Assembly: GCA_963840075.1 (NCBI GenBank)
Contig: CAWIXS010000027.1
Coordinates: forward strand, 131,737 to 195,736
Direction: 5' to 3'
Source of the DNA: AWTP1-13 sp963840075
GTDB taxonomy: Bacteria > Pseudomonadota > Alphaproteobacteria > Rhizobiales > Hyphomicrobiaceae
Length of the DNA: 64,000 bases
A program made the translations under genes and the position numbers. Shown piece by piece: positions 27,484 to 37,600 of this stretch. Positions within the stretch are counted from its first letter, which is position 1. Each line of letters starts with the position of its first letter. The notes under the pieces are model-generated. The model saw nothing but the letters and a program-made list of their open reading frames with translations. It searched no databases and was not told the DNA's origin.

Positions 27484-28093
27484 GGCGGCACTCCTCGATC
27501 TGGTGCTGGCGTCGGCAAGCCCTGCCCGGCGCAAGCTGCTCGAGGCCGCGGGCGTGCCGTTTCGCGTCGTCCCGGCGAACGTCGACGAAGGGGCCCTCAA
27601 ACGCGACCTGGCTGCCCGGGGGACGGCGCGCTCGCCAGCAGGCGTCGCTGAAGCCATGGCGGCGGCCAAGGCCCGGAGCGTCAGCTCTGCCTCTGGCGCG
27701 TCTCTCGTTGTCGGTGCCGATCAGGTGCTGGCCTTGAACGACGAGCTGTTCGACAAGCCGGGCAGCTTGGCGGCGGCTCGCGTGCAGCTCGAGCGCCTGC
27801 GTGGGCGTGCGCATCAATTGTTCAGCGCCGTCGCCCTGGCGCAAGAGGGGGAGGTGGTCTGGTCCACGGTCGATCGCGCCAGCTTGACCATGCGCGACTT
27901 CAGCGACGCGTTCCTCGATGCCTATCTCGCCGAGGCCGGCGCGAGCCTGTGCCAGATCGTCGGCAGCTACGCGATCGAGGGCCGCGGAATTCAACTGTTC
28001 CAGCGCGTCGAGGGGCAGCATTTCAGCATCGTCGGTCTGCCCCTGATCCCGCTCCTGGCCGAGCTCAGGGCACGCGGGGTGCTGCGGACATGA
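27476..28093 (+). CDS. maf: Maf-family nucleoside triphosphate pyrophosphatase (YceF-type)
   Basis: 205 residues. The family start LASASPARRKLLEAAG contains the Ser/Arg phosphate-binding loop. The catalytic segment reads GADQVLALNDELFDKPGS, and DQV with KP is closer to the YceF subgroup (7-methyl-GTP pyrophosphatase) than to the dTTP/UTP Maf subgroup; I infer the substrate class from that. The C-terminal part has GSYAIEGRGIQLF. The enzyme hydrolyses modified nucleotides to monophosphate and pyrophosphate. The start codon overlaps the ppsR stop and its own stop overlaps the aroE start, so translation is coupled. Confidence 0.93.
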   Translation: MAEAALLDLVLASASPARRKLLEAAGVPFRVVPANVDEGALKRDLAARGTARSPAGVAEAMAAAKARSVSSASGASLVVGADQVLALNDELFDKPGSLAAARVQLERLRGRAHQLFSAVALAQEGEVVWSTVDRASLTMRDFSDAFLDAYLAEAGASLCQIVGSYAIEGRGIQLFQRVEGQHFSIVGLPLIPLLAELRARGVLRT

Positions 28094-28920
28094 GACGCGC
28101 CTGCGTGATTGGCTGGCCGGTTGCGCACTCGCGCTCGCCCCTGATCCACGGCTACTGGCTGGCGCGCTACGGCATCGACGGCAGCTACACGCGGGTGGCC
28201 GTGCAACCGGGGGAGGCGGCGCGGTTCCTCGGGCGCCTGCGGGCCGAGGGCTACGTCGGCTGCAACGTGACCATTCCCCACAAGGAGACGGCCTGCGCCG
28301 TAGCCGCGGACGTGCGGCCCGCTGCACGTGCAGCAGGCGCAGCCAACACGCTCTGGTACGAGGGCGACAGCCTGGTGGCCGACAACACCGACGCCACCGG
28401 CTTCGTTCAGAATCTCGCCGACATTGTGCCGAGCTTCGATTTTGGCGGCGCCATCGTTGCGATGCTCGGCGCCGGCGGCGCCGCACGCGGCATCGCGTTT
28501 GCGCTCCTGGAGGCCGGCGCGGCCGAGATCCGCGTGTGCAATCGCACCAGGGCGCGTGCCGACGCCTTCGCGGCGTACTTCGGAGCGCGGGTCGAGGCGT
28601 TCGACTGGGACCGGCGCAACAGCGGTTTGGGCGAGGCGTCCCTCCTCATCAACACCACGCCCCTGGGCATGCCGGGCAGCGAGGCCCTCGGCATCGACAT
28701 CGGCGCGCTCGATCGCACCGCGGTGGTCGCCGACATCGTCTATGTGCCGATCCTCACGCCGCTGCTGGCTGACGCGCAGGCGCGCGGCCTCGTGATTGTC
28801 GACGGCCTCGGCATGCTGCTGCACCAGGCGGTGCCGGGCTTCCAGAGATGGTTCGGCGTGCGCCCCGAGGTCACCGACGAGCTGCGTGCCCTGGTCCAGC
28901 GGGACATCGAGGGCGAATGA
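28090..28920 (+). CDS. aroE: shikimate dehydrogenase
   Basis: 276 residues. The substrate site is at the start (VIGWPVAHSRSPLIHGYW, serines for shikimate), followed by NVTIPHKE with the catalytic lysine, DNTDATGF with the catalytic Asp, and the NADP loop MLGAGGAARGIAFAL with NRTRARADAF. LINTTPLGM and the terminal DGLGMLLHQAVPGFQRWFG complete the family. It reduces 3-dehydroshikimate to shikimate in aromatic amino acid synthesis. ATGA overlap with maf; the coaE ATG overlaps its TGA. Confidence 0.96.
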   Translation: MRRACVIGWPVAHSRSPLIHGYWLARYGIDGSYTRVAVQPGEAARFLGRLRAEGYVGCNVTIPHKETACAVAADVRPAARAAGAANTLWYEGDSLVADNTDATGFVQNLADIVPSFDFGGAIVAMLGAGGAARGIAFALLEAGAAEIRVCNRTRARADAFAAYFGARVEAFDWDRRNSGLGEASLLINTTPLGMPGSEALGIDIGALDRTAVVADIVYVPILTPLLADAQARGLVIVDGLGMLLHQAVPGFQRWFGVRPEVTDELRALVQRDIEGE

Positions 28921-29534
28921 TGCTGATCGTGGGGCTCACCGGCTCGATCGGCATGGGCAAGTCGACGGTTGCCGCGCGTTTTCGCCGGCTCGGCATCGCC
29001 GTCTGCGACGCCGATGCCGAGGTGCACGAGCTCTACGAGGGGGCGGCGGTGCCCCTGATCGAGACCGCCTTTCCAGGCACGACCCAATCCGGCACGGTAG
29101 ACCGCCAGAAGCTCGCCGCGGCGCTGCTGGCCGATCCCGGTGCCTTCAAGCGGCTGGAGGCGATCGTGCATCCCCTGGTCGTCGCTGCCGAGCGGCGTTT
29201 CCTGCGCGAGGAGGCGGCCAGAGGTGCCGCCATGGCGGTGCTCGAGATTCCGCTCCTGCTGGAGACGGGCGGCGAGGCCCGCGTGGACGTTGTGGTGGTC
29301 TGCAGCGCGCCGCCCGCAATGCAGCGCGAGCGCGTGCTGCAGCGCCCGGGCATGACGCCCGAGAAGCTGGAGCAGATCCTCTGCCGGCAGATGCCCGACG
29401 CGGAGAAACGGGCCCGCGCGGACTTCGTTGTGGACACCGGCGGGACATTGGCGGACACCGAGCGCCAGCTGGATAGACTGGTCGAATCACTCCGAGGCCG
29501 TAGCGGAACGGCCTTTCGCAGGGTCTGGGCGTAG
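28917..29534 (+). CDS. coaE: dephospho-CoA kinase
   Basis: 205 residues. The P-loop GLTGSIGMGKST is at the very start, CDADAEVHELYE supplies the substrate-binding region, and VLEIPLLLETGGEARVDVVVVCSAP with MQRERVLQRPGMT forms the family's CoA domain. It phosphorylates the 3'-OH of dephospho-CoA, the last step of CoA synthesis. The start is one of two adjacent ATGs (28917 or 28920), the first overlapping the aroE stop. Confidence 0.96.
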   Translation: MMLIVGLTGSIGMGKSTVAARFRRLGIAVCDADAEVHELYEGAAVPLIETAFPGTTQSGTVDRQKLAAALLADPGAFKRLEAIVHPLVVAAERRFLREEAARGAAMAVLEIPLLLETGGEARVDVVVVCSAPPAMQRERVLQRPGMTPEKLEQILCRQMPDAEKRARADFVVDTGGTLADTERQLDRLVESLRGRSGTAFRRVWA

Positions 29535-29569
29535 CGTGAGCGCGTTGGTTGACATCAAGGCGGTACTTC

Positions 29570-30271
29570 ATGCTGCGCGAGATCGTGCTCGACACCGAGA
29601 CCACGGGGCTCGACCCCGCCAATGGTGACCGCCTCATCGAGATCGGCTGCATCGAGATCGTCAACCGCATTCCCACGGGGGCCGAGTTCCATCGCTATCT
29701 GAACCCCGAGCGCGATATCCATCCCGATGCAGTCGCCGTCCATGGCCTGACCGCCGAGTTCCTGCGCGACAAGCCGCTCTTTGTCGATGTGGCGGACGAC
29801 TTTCTGGCGTTCATCGCCGGCGCCCCCCTGGTGGCGCACAACGCCTCTTTCGATCTGGGGTTCGTGAATGCCGAGCTCGCGCGCGCCGCGCGACCGACGC
29901 TGGCTGCAAGCCGGGTTGTCGACACCCTGGCCTTGGCACGGCGCCGTCATCCGGCCGGCCCAAACACCCTCGATGCGCTGTGCAAGCGCTACGGCATCGA
30001 TCTTTCCGCGCGCACCAGGCACGGGGCGCTGCTGGATGCGATGCTGCTGGCGGGCGTCTATGTCGAGTTGCTGGGCGAGCGCCAGGCCGCTCTCGCGTTC
30101 GCCAGCCGGGGCGGGCCGGAGCGCACGATTCGAACGGGCCCTGCGCAGGCCAGGCGGCGTTCTGCGCCGATTCCCTCGCTGCTCTCCGCCGAGGATGAAG
30201 CAGCGCACCGCAATTTCGTGGCGAGCCTCGGGCCGAATGCTCTGTGGCTGCAGTACGGCGACGCCGGCTAG
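29570..30271 (+). CDS. dnaQ: DNA polymerase III epsilon subunit (proofreading exonuclease)
   Basis: 233 residues. Exo I is VLDTETTGLDPANGDRLIEIG, Exo II HNASFDLGFVNAEL, and Exo III ends RHGALLDAMLLAGVY with the general-base His and the last Asp, so all four acidic residues and the His are present. The last ~60 residues are a flexible tail of the length expected to contact the alpha subunit. It removes misincorporated bases during replication. I start at the ATG at 29570 (AAGG upstream) rather than the TTG at 29549. It ends the operon and is convergent with pip only 7 bases away. Confidence 0.95.
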   Translation: MLREIVLDTETTGLDPANGDRLIEIGCIEIVNRIPTGAEFHRYLNPERDIHPDAVAVHGLTAEFLRDKPLFVDVADDFLAFIAGAPLVAHNASFDLGFVNAELARAARPTLAASRVVDTLALARRRHPAGPNTLDALCKRYGIDLSARTRHGALLDAMLLAGVYVELLGERQAALAFASRGGPERTIRTGPAQARRRSAPIPSLLSAEDEAAHRNFVASLGPNALWLQYGDAG

Positions 30272-30278
30272 GCAGGGG

Positions 30279-31238
30279 TCAGGCCGCGTGCCGTCGCGTG
30301 GCGCCGACCAGCTCGTTGACGATGCCGGGCTCCGTCATCGCGTGGCCAGCGTCGCTGACGATGCGCAAATCCGCTTCGGGCCACACGCGTGAGAGGTCCC
30401 ACGCGCTCTTCACAGGCGTCACCACATCGTAGCGACCGTGCACGATGGTGCAGGGCAGGTGGCGTATGCGATGCACGTCGGCGAGGAGCTGGTCCTCGCG
30501 CTCGAAGAAGCCACGGTTGACGAAATAGTGGCATTCGATGCGCGCAAACGCGATGGCATAGGTGTCCGCACCGAAGAGCTTCAGCCGCTCGGGGTCCTGC
30601 ATCAGCGACAGCGTGCTGCCTTCCCAGACCGACCAGGCGCGCGCCGCGGCAATCTGCACCTCGCGGTTGGAATCGGTCAGCCGGCGGTAGTAGGCGGCAA
30701 TCATGTCGCCGCGCTCCTCGGCGGGGATGATCTTGCGGAACTCCTCGAAGGCCTCGGGAAACAGCCAGCCGCAGCCCGCCTGGTAGAACCAGATGAGCTC
30801 CTCGCGGCGCAGGAGAAACACGCCGCGCAGGACGAGATCGCTCACGTGCTGCGGATGCGTCTGCGCGTACGCCAGGGCAAGCGTCGACCCCCACGATCCG
30901 CCGAAGAGCTGCCAATGCTCGATTGCCAGATGAGCGCGCAGCCGCTCCATGTCCTCGACCAGGTCCCAGGTGGTGTTGGCCTCGAGGCTGGCATGGGGCA
31001 GCGAGCGGCCACAGCCGCGCTGGTCGAACAGGACGATGCGGTAGCGCGCCGGGTCATGGTAGCGCCGCATGGTGGCGTTGCAGCCGCCGCCGGGGCCGCC
31101 GTGCACGATCACGACCGCCTTCCCGCGCGGGTTGCCGCACTCCTCCCAGTAGATTTCATGCCCCGCGCTCACCTTCAGGCGGGCATGGCGGTAAGGCTCG
31201 ATGGGGGGATGGAGACCGAGCCGTTCCCGTGCTGACAT
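30279..31238 (-). CDS. pip: prolyl aminopeptidase
   Basis: 319 residues, alpha/beta-hydrolase fold. HGGPGGGCN gives the oxyanion hole, DQRGCGRS follows, GGSWGSTLALAYAQTHP holds the nucleophile serine, HGRYDVVTP the acid and DAGHAM the catalytic histidine. This set identifies the S33 proline iminopeptidase family, which cleaves N-terminal proline from peptides in the cytoplasm. The ATG at 31238 (MSARERLGLHPPIEPY) gives the usual family start; the longer frame is only spacer. Confidence 0.94.
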   Translation of the reverse strand: MSARERLGLHPPIEPYRHARLKVSAGHEIYWEECGNPRGKAVVIVHGGPGGGCNATMRRYHDPARYRIVLFDQRGCGRSLPHASLEANTTWDLVEDMERLRAHLAIEHWQLFGGSWGSTLALAYAQTHPQHVSDLVLRGVFLLRREELIWFYQAGCGWLFPEAFEEFRKIIPAEERGDMIAAYYRRLTDSNREVQIAAARAWSVWEGSTLSLMQDPERLKLFGADTYAIAFARIECHYFVNRGFFEREDQLLADVHRIRHLPCTIVHGRYDVVTPVKSAWDLSRVWPEADLRIVSDAGHAMTEPGIVNELVGATRRHAA

Positions 31239-31379
31239 TGCGTGAGGTGTCCCCTTGCTGGTGTGCTCGGCCGAGCGTGGCCGGGTATGCGTGTCGAGTT
31301 GCCGGCCTGCGCCGAGCCAAATCCAACGTCGCAAGCCAAAGACTCAGGCCAAAGACTAGCCAAGATTCAGGCCAAAGAT

Positions 31380-33215
31380 TCAGGCCGGAGCGCGCGACCT
31401 CAACCTCAGCAGCCGCAGCTCGCGATCATAGAGTGTCTCACCGCCGGGCAGGCGTATCTCCTGCAGGACGTTGACGATGTTGCGACTGGGGGCAGGCGTG
31501 AGCAGGCTGGCGATTATGGCCGCTGCCGTTCCGGCAGGCAAACCGATAGCACCTGCAAGCACGCTCGGCAGCGTCCACGCGCCAGCCTCGGCGAGGAAGA
31601 TGGCCAGTGCGGTCACACCCAATCCCGTCAGCATTCCAGCCACCGCTCCCCACGCATTCGTGCGCCTCCACCAGATCGACAGGAGGAGGACGGGAAACGC
31701 CGCCGAGGCGCTGAAGGAGAGCGACCACAAGAACAGCTTGAGCGGATCGGCCGGCGCCGCCACCGCGAGCCAGGCGGTTACGACGGCAACCCCGACCAGG
31801 GCCACCCGGGCCGAGCCGACGCGCGTGCCGTCGGAGGCGACCTCGGCGCGCAATCCGTGGACGATGTCCTCCGACATCAGGGCGGCACTTCCCACGAGGG
31901 CTGCCGCGAGCGCGGCCAAGGCAGCAGCGAAGGCGCCGGCAAGCGCCAGATAGACGAGCGCCTGGGGGAACCCGGCGGCAAACGAAAGGGAGAACAGCAC
32001 GGCGTCGCGGTCGAAGCTGACATTGACGAAAGCGACTGTCGGTCCGGTACCGTCCACCCGCGCAATCGCAGCCTTCTGCAGGCCGTCGAACCATGCCGGC
32101 AGCCGGTCGGCCGGCTGGCCTATGACGTTCTCGAGCAGCATCACCCGCAGATAGATCGCCACGGCCGGAAGCGTGAGAAGCACGATGGCCACGATGAGCA
32201 CCGCCCAGCCGAGGGACTTGCGGGTCTCGTGGACGCTGGGCGTCGACCCCGGTCGGGACAGGAGAACGGGAGACGACGCGACGCCCGCCGTCGAGACCAG
32301 AGCCATCAGGACGAAGGCCAGACTGCCCACGCTGCCGAAAGCCTGGATGAAGCGCTTGGCCAGAGGCTCCAGGCCTGCGCCGGGGAGCTCGAAGGCGAGC
32401 AGGGATGCCGCAAGGTCGGGTATGCCGTGCGTTCCCTCCAGACGCGTCAGGATGCGCAGCGTATTGCCGTGCGTGATCTGCGGCAGAGGCAGGCTGGATA
32501 CCATGAGGGCGACGATGGTGGCCGGCACCACCAGGGCCACCAGGGCGACAATGGCCTTCGCCGACCCCGACCAGGTGTGCGAGCGCATGCCGCCGCCGAT
32601 CACCATGGCGCTCACGCACGCCATCACTACCACCACCATGAGGCCCTCGGATTGGCCGGTCAGCCAGGCGGCGGCGTACGCTGCGAATCGAGCCTCCGCG
32701 GCGAGCAGCAGCAGCAGGGGCACGGCGAGGACGGCGGCAGCCACAACGCGCAAGGCCCGGCTTTCGAAACGGCGGCCGAGGTAGCTCGGAATGGTGTAGG
32801 CGCCGAGCTTCCGCAGGTAAGGCGCCAGCAGCACGCCCATGAAGACCAAGCCGGCGCAGAGTCCGAGGCCCAGGCACAGCGCATCGAAGCCGATGGCGAA
32901 GAAAACGCCGGTCAAAGCGAGAAAGCCCGCACCGCCCAGAGCGGTGACGGCGAGCACGAGGCCGTTGAAGAAGGCGGGCACCCGGCGGCCGCAGGCGAAA
33001 TAGTCGTTGGCCTCGCGCGTCGACGAAAGGAGCCCGATGGCTCCGTAGAGCACAACGGGTCCGGCAAACATGAGGTAGCGGACCGCCTGCTCGGAGACGC
33101 CGAGCTGCTCCAGCATCAGAGCCATCAGAGCGAGCGAGACGAAGGCTGCGGCGAAAATGCCGAAATACGTACCCAGTCGCGGATTTACCAGCCGGGTGCG
33201 CGAGGTCGCCGCCAT
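31380..33215 (-). CDS. sodium:solute symporter large subunit, VC_2705 subfamily
   Basis: 611 residues with about 13-14 hydrophobic segments of the SSS family. Typical pieces are the N-terminal VVLYGAIGLLSSTREANDYFACGRRVPAFFNGLVLAV, AYTIPSYLGRRFESR and the re-entrant GGMRSHTWSGSAKAI. It starts 5 bases after the stop of a DUF4212 gene, exactly the pairing of the VC_2705 symporter group (large and small subunits). Related transporters move acetate or other short organic acids with sodium. The divergent neighbour is a CrbR-like regulator and the next gene a CrbS-like kinase, so acetate or a related acid is a reasonable guess for the substrate. Confidence 0.9.
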   Translation of the reverse strand: MAATSRTRLVNPRLGTYFGIFAAAFVSLALMALMLEQLGVSEQAVRYLMFAGPVVLYGAIGLLSSTREANDYFACGRRVPAFFNGLVLAVTALGGAGFLALTGVFFAIGFDALCLGLGLCAGLVFMGVLLAPYLRKLGAYTIPSYLGRRFESRALRVVAAAVLAVPLLLLLAAEARFAAYAAAWLTGQSEGLMVVVVMACVSAMVIGGGMRSHTWSGSAKAIVALVALVVPATIVALMVSSLPLPQITHGNTLRILTRLEGTHGIPDLAASLLAFELPGAGLEPLAKRFIQAFGSVGSLAFVLMALVSTAGVASSPVLLSRPGSTPSVHETRKSLGWAVLIVAIVLLTLPAVAIYLRVMLLENVIGQPADRLPAWFDGLQKAAIARVDGTGPTVAFVNVSFDRDAVLFSLSFAAGFPQALVYLALAGAFAAALAALAAALVGSAALMSEDIVHGLRAEVASDGTRVGSARVALVGVAVVTAWLAVAAPADPLKLFLWSLSFSASAAFPVLLLSIWWRRTNAWGAVAGMLTGLGVTALAIFLAEAGAWTLPSVLAGAIGLPAGTAAAIIASLLTPAPSRNIVNVLQEIRLPGGETLYDRELRLLRLRSRAPA

Positions 33216-33220
33216 GTCTC

Positions 33221-33481
33221 TCAGATGTCCTCGTGGGCCCCGTGCCAGTGATCGATGGCGTCCTGGCGATTGACGAACACGGCCATGGTCACGAAGGCGA
33301 TGATGAGCAGCCCGTGGCAGGCGAGGAAGTAGCCCAGCGCGATGCCGAGGACGCGCTTGCCGTTGAGCACATCGGCATAGAGTGGCAGCACAATCAGTGC
33401 AAGCAGGAAGGGCAGGAGCGTGGTCAGCATCTGCACCTTGGTATTGCGCCAGTAGGCCTTGCGCTCGCTCCACTCGATCAT
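33221..33481 (-). CDS. sodium/substrate symporter small subunit (DUF4212)
   Basis: 86 residues, starting MIEWSERKAYWRNTKVQML and carrying two membrane segments (LLPFLLALIVLPLY and GIALGYFLACHGLLIIAFVTMAVFV) before a short tail. This is the DUF4212 small subunit always found with VC_2705-type symporters. GGGAGG lies 9 bases upstream of the ATG. It is the first gene of a two-gene unit with the large subunit and is divergent from crbR; the 201-base spacer between them (33482-33682) should contain both promoters. Confidence 0.9.
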   Translation of the reverse strand: MIEWSERKAYWRNTKVQMLTTLLPFLLALIVLPLYADVLNGKRVLGIALGYFLACHGLLIIAFVTMAVFVNRQDAIDHWHGAHEDI

Positions 33482-33682
33482 TGCGCCGTCCTCCCAGTTG
33501 TCGCGCCCCCGGCCCCTCGAGGCCCGGAATTCCCCAGTAGCGGCCCGATTCATGGTTGCACGACGGCAGCCTGCAAGCAATTCCCGCCCGGGACGCGGCT
33601 GCGTTCGGGCAGGGCAAAGCACCAGCCATTGGCCAAGGTGCCAATAACCCGCTAAATTTCCCACAACCATGGACGCGGGAGA

Positions 33683-34345
33683 ATGACGGGCTACCGTTTC
33701 ATCATCGTCGACGATCATCCGCTGTTTCGCGGCGCCTTGGGCCAGGCGCTGGGCGATTCGTTTGCGGATGCCGAGGTTCTCGAGGCCGGCTCGCTCGACG
33801 AGCTGACGCAGCTGCTCGCGACCGCCGCCGAGATCGACCTGATCCTGCTCGATCTCACCATGCCCGGAGTGCACGGCGTATCGGGGCTTTTGTACCTGCG
33901 GGCCCAGCACCCCGAGGTGCCCGTGGTCATCGTCTCGGCCAGCGACGACCCGAGCACGATCCGGCGCTGCTTAGATTGCAACGCGTCCGGCTTCATCCCC
34001 AAGTCTCAGCCAGTGGAGGCGATGCGCGACGCCATCCGCAGGATCCTGGGCGGAGAGGTATGGGTGCCGGCCGACGTGGACCTGAGCAGCGTTCCGACCG
34101 GAGAGACCGCAGAGCTGGTCTCGCGCATGTCGACCCTCACGCCGCAGCAGGTGCGCGTTCTCATGATGCTGGGCGAGGGCCTCCTGAACAAGCAGATCGC
34201 CTTCAAGCTCGGCGTGTCGGAGGCCACCATTAAGGCGCACGTATCCGCCATTCTGCAGAAGCTCGGCGTCGACAGCCGCACCCAGGCGGTGATCGCCATC
34301 AACAAGATTGCCGGCTCCGGCGACTGGTCGCGCGCGCCCAACTGA
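33683..34345 (+). CDS. crbR: CrbR-like LuxR-family response regulator
   Basis: 220 residues: a receiver domain with acidic pocket D10-D11 (VDDHP), phosphoacceptor D57 (LLDLTMPG) and the lysine in IPKS, then a LuxR-type helix-turn-helix (LTPQQVRVLMMLGEGLLNKQIAFKLGVSEATIKAHVSAIL). Its position between the symporter pair and a sensor kinase bearing an SSS domain is that of CrbR, which activates acetyl-CoA synthetase and acetate-uptake genes in response to CrbS. The symbol rests on context plus domain make-up. The start ATG overlaps GGGAGA. Confidence 0.82.
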   Translation: MTGYRFIIVDDHPLFRGALGQALGDSFADAEVLEAGSLDELTQLLATAAEIDLILLDLTMPGVHGVSGLLYLRAQHPEVPVVIVSASDDPSTIRRCLDCNASGFIPKSQPVEAMRDAIRRILGGEVWVPADVDLSSVPTGETAELVSRMSTLTPQQVRVLMMLGEGLLNKQIAFKLGVSEATIKAHVSAILQKLGVDSRTQAVIAINKIAGSGDWSRAPN

Positions 34346-34393
34346 GCCGCCGCGCACGGCACAAGTGCCGCCCGGTCCCCTCTTCCCGCTCTG

Positions 34394-34609
34394 CGGGGAG
34401 AAGGTTTGGGTGAGGGCAGCCCCAAGGGAAAGCCCATCCGCGAGGAGCCTCCGATCATGCTCGCCGCGCTCTCGATTGCACTGAGGGCCCGCTTTGATAG
34501 GCCAACGCCCTTGGCCGCCCCTCACCCCGACCCTCTCCCCGTCGCCCTCGGGACACTGTGGCCGGCGCACCCTTGTGGATGGCCGAGGGCGACGGGGAGA
34601 GGGAGTCCG
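34394..34609. repeat. dispersed repeat family B, copy 1
   Basis: About 216 bases matching the reverse complement of 53350-53561 along nearly their whole length, with divergence in the middle. Shared landmarks are GACTCCCTCTCCCC, CGAGGGCGACGGGG, TGATCGGAGGCTCC and CCTTCTCC. Internal inverted arms (CCGTCGCCCTCGG and CCGAGGGCGACGG) suggest a folded structure. It fills most of the spacer between crbR and crbS and no gene is visible in it. Confidence 0.75.
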
Positions 34610-34663
34610 TGCGCCACAAGCGGCAGCCGGCGCGCTCCCCTCGGTTCGCACCGCAGCGGGCGG

Positions 34664-37600
34664 CTATTCGGCGGCCACGGGACGCTGGCGCGTGAGCTGA
34701 TACATGAGCGCGCGCAGCGCCGCGGCCCTCAGTGGCTTGCGCAGCAGCGCGTATCCACGCGCACGCACCGTCCGCTGCACCTCGGCCGAATGATCCGCCG
34801 TGATGACAATCACCGGGGCGCGCGCTTTGCCCCGCGCCCGCAGGCCTGCCAGCGCCTCGATGCCGGTACCACCGTCGAGATGATAATCCGCCAGGATGAT
34901 ATCGGGCTCGCTGCCGGTCTCGCCCAGCCGCGCGAGGGCCTCGGCGCCGCCCTGCGCGGCGAGCACGGTGCAGCCCCAGCCCTCGAGCAGCACGCGCAGG
35001 GCATTGAGCACATCGGGGTCGTTGTCGATGCACAGCACGCTCAATCCCTGCATCTTTCCCGCTGTCAGCGGGGCCGCTGCCTCGGCCTGGGTGGCGCGTT
35101 GCACATCTGCCCGTGGCAGCTCCACGGCGAACAGGGATCCCCGGCCCGGTACCGACTCGAGCTCGATATCATGGTCGAGCACCTTGCCGATGCGCTCGAC
35201 GATGGCGAGCCCCAGCCCCAGCCCGCGCACCGAATGCGCGGTCTCCTCCAGGCGCTGGAACTCCTTGAAGATCAGCGAGCGCTTGGCGACAGGAATGCCG
35301 GGGCCGGTGTCGTGCACCTGCACGCTGAGCTTGGGCCCACGCCGGCGCACGCCGATCAGCACCTTCCCGCTCGCCGTGTACTTGATGGCGTTGGACATGA
35401 GGTTCTGCAGCACGCGGCGCAGAAGCCTCCGATCGGATGACACCCACAGCCTGGTGGGCACGACCCTGAGCTCGAGCCCTTTTTCCCGTGCCATGGGCTG
35501 AAACTCGACCTCGAGCCGCTCGAACACGTCGCTCAGCGCAAAGGTCGCGATGTCGGGCTCCAGGCGGCCTGCATCGAGCCGCGAGATCTCGATCAGGACA
35601 TTCAGGATCTCCTCCACCGCCTCCAGCGACGCATCGATGTTGCGCGCGAGCTTCGCCTCCGACTCGGCAGTCTGGCGCTCCACCAGACTGGTCGCGTAGA
35701 GACGGGCCGCGTTCAGCGGCTGCAGCACATCGTGGCTCGCCGCCGCCAGGAACCGCGTCTTGTCGAGGTTGGCCTCGTCGGCCTTGCGCTTGGCAATGGC
35801 GAGCGCCTGGTTGACCTCGGTCAGCTCCGCCGTGCGCTCCTGCACGCGGCGCTCCAGGGTCTCGTTGACCCGCGCCAGCTCCTCGGCGGCCTCGACGCGC
35901 TCCGTGAGGTCGGAGTAGGTGGTCACGATGCCGCCTTGCGGCATCGGGCTCGTGCGGATCTCCAGGATGCGCTTGCCGCCCTCGAAGTGCTCCTGGATGG
36001 TCTCGTGTGCGACGGCGAGCCGCATCATGCGATCCGCGACGAGCGTGTCGACGTCGCCCGGGCCGAAATCGCCGCGCTTCGCGCACGTGCGCAGAATCTG
36101 GTCGAGCGGCGTGCCCACGCGGCCCAGCTCCGGAGGCAGGCTCAGGAGCTCGCGGAACTGGCGGTTCCAGCAGATGAGCCGCATGTCCTTGTCGAACACG
36201 CTGAGCCCGTGGCGGACCTGATCGAGCGCGGATTGCAGGAGGTCGCGGTTGTACTGCAGCGCCTCGGAGGCGTCGTCCAGCAGCTTGAGCGCGGAATGGC
36301 TGCCGGCATCGCCGCGGCGCAGGATCAGCGAGAGCACCAGCCGGGACGACGCCGCGCCGATCGCGCTGGCCAGCAGGTGCTCGGTGAAGCGCACGAGGTG
36401 GATGTCGGCTTCGGTGTGCGGCAAGAGCGGCGTGTTGCTGCTCTCGGCGTATTCCAGGAAGGACCGCTCGGCACGCTCTGCCCCGAGATAGCGCGCGACC
36501 GTTCGCTGCAGCTCACCCGCCGTGATCGAGGAGCGCCACATCCGCAGGGCAGGAGCGGCGGGCGGCCGCGGCAGCTGGTCGGGCACGAACAGATGCGCCT
36601 GTACGCGTTCGACCGGCTCCGGCTCTCTGAGCAGCGATCCCACGACGAACATCGTGATGTTGACAGCCATGCTCCACAGCACCCCGTGGGTGAGCGGCTG
36701 GAGCTGCAGGTAGAAGAGGGACTGCGGGGCGAGGAATCCGAGGCCGAACGGGCCCTCGGTCATGATCGAGCGCGGCAGCCAGCCGGCCTCGATGATCCAC
36801 GGCAGCAGGAGCGTGTAGGCCCACACCGCGAAGCCGGAGAGGATACCGGCGATGGCGCCGCGAGCGGTGGCATTGCGCCACATGAGGCCGCCGAAGAACG
36901 CCGGCGCGAATTGGGCGATGGCGGCGAACGAGACCAGTCCGATGGAGACGAGACCGTGCGGCCGGCCGCGCTCGAGCAGGAGATAGAACAGATAGCCGAG
37001 GACAAGGATGGCGAAGATGGCCCCGCGGCGCACGGCGAGCAGCCGCCATGCCATGTCGAGCTGCCCCCTGGCCGCGTCGGAGCGCCCTCTCAGCAGCAGC
37101 GGCACGACCAGGCCGTTGCAGATCATGATGGCGAGCGCGACCGATTCGACGATGACCATGGCGGTCGCCGCGGAGAGGCCGCCCACGAAGGCCAGCAGGG
37201 TCACGGTGTCGGCGCCGGCGGCGAGCGGCAGGCCGAGCACGTACATGTCGGCGGAGAAGGAGCCCTTCGGGCAGCGTCATCAGGCCGGCTGCGGCGATCG
37301 GCACCACGAACAGGTTGATGAGCAGCAGATAGACGGGAAACAGCCAGGCGGCCCGGCGCACCTCGTTGTCGGAGTTGTTCTCCACCACCGTGACGTGGAA
37401 CTGCCGCGGCAGCAGCACGATGCACACCATGCTGAGGAAGGTGACGGTGAGCCAGAAGCCGCCGTCGACGCCCGAGGCGAAGACGCGTTGGATCTCGGCG
37501 CTCTTGGCGGTGCGCTCGATGAACCCGCCGATGCCGCCGAAGACGGAGAAGATCACGAAGAAGCCGACCGTCAGGAAGGCCGCCAGCTTGACGAGCGACT

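Noticed and set aside
31242..33251. 669-codon plus-strand frame across the symporter gene
   Set aside because: Low-complexity Gln/Gly/His-rich shadow opposite a clear SSS transporter.
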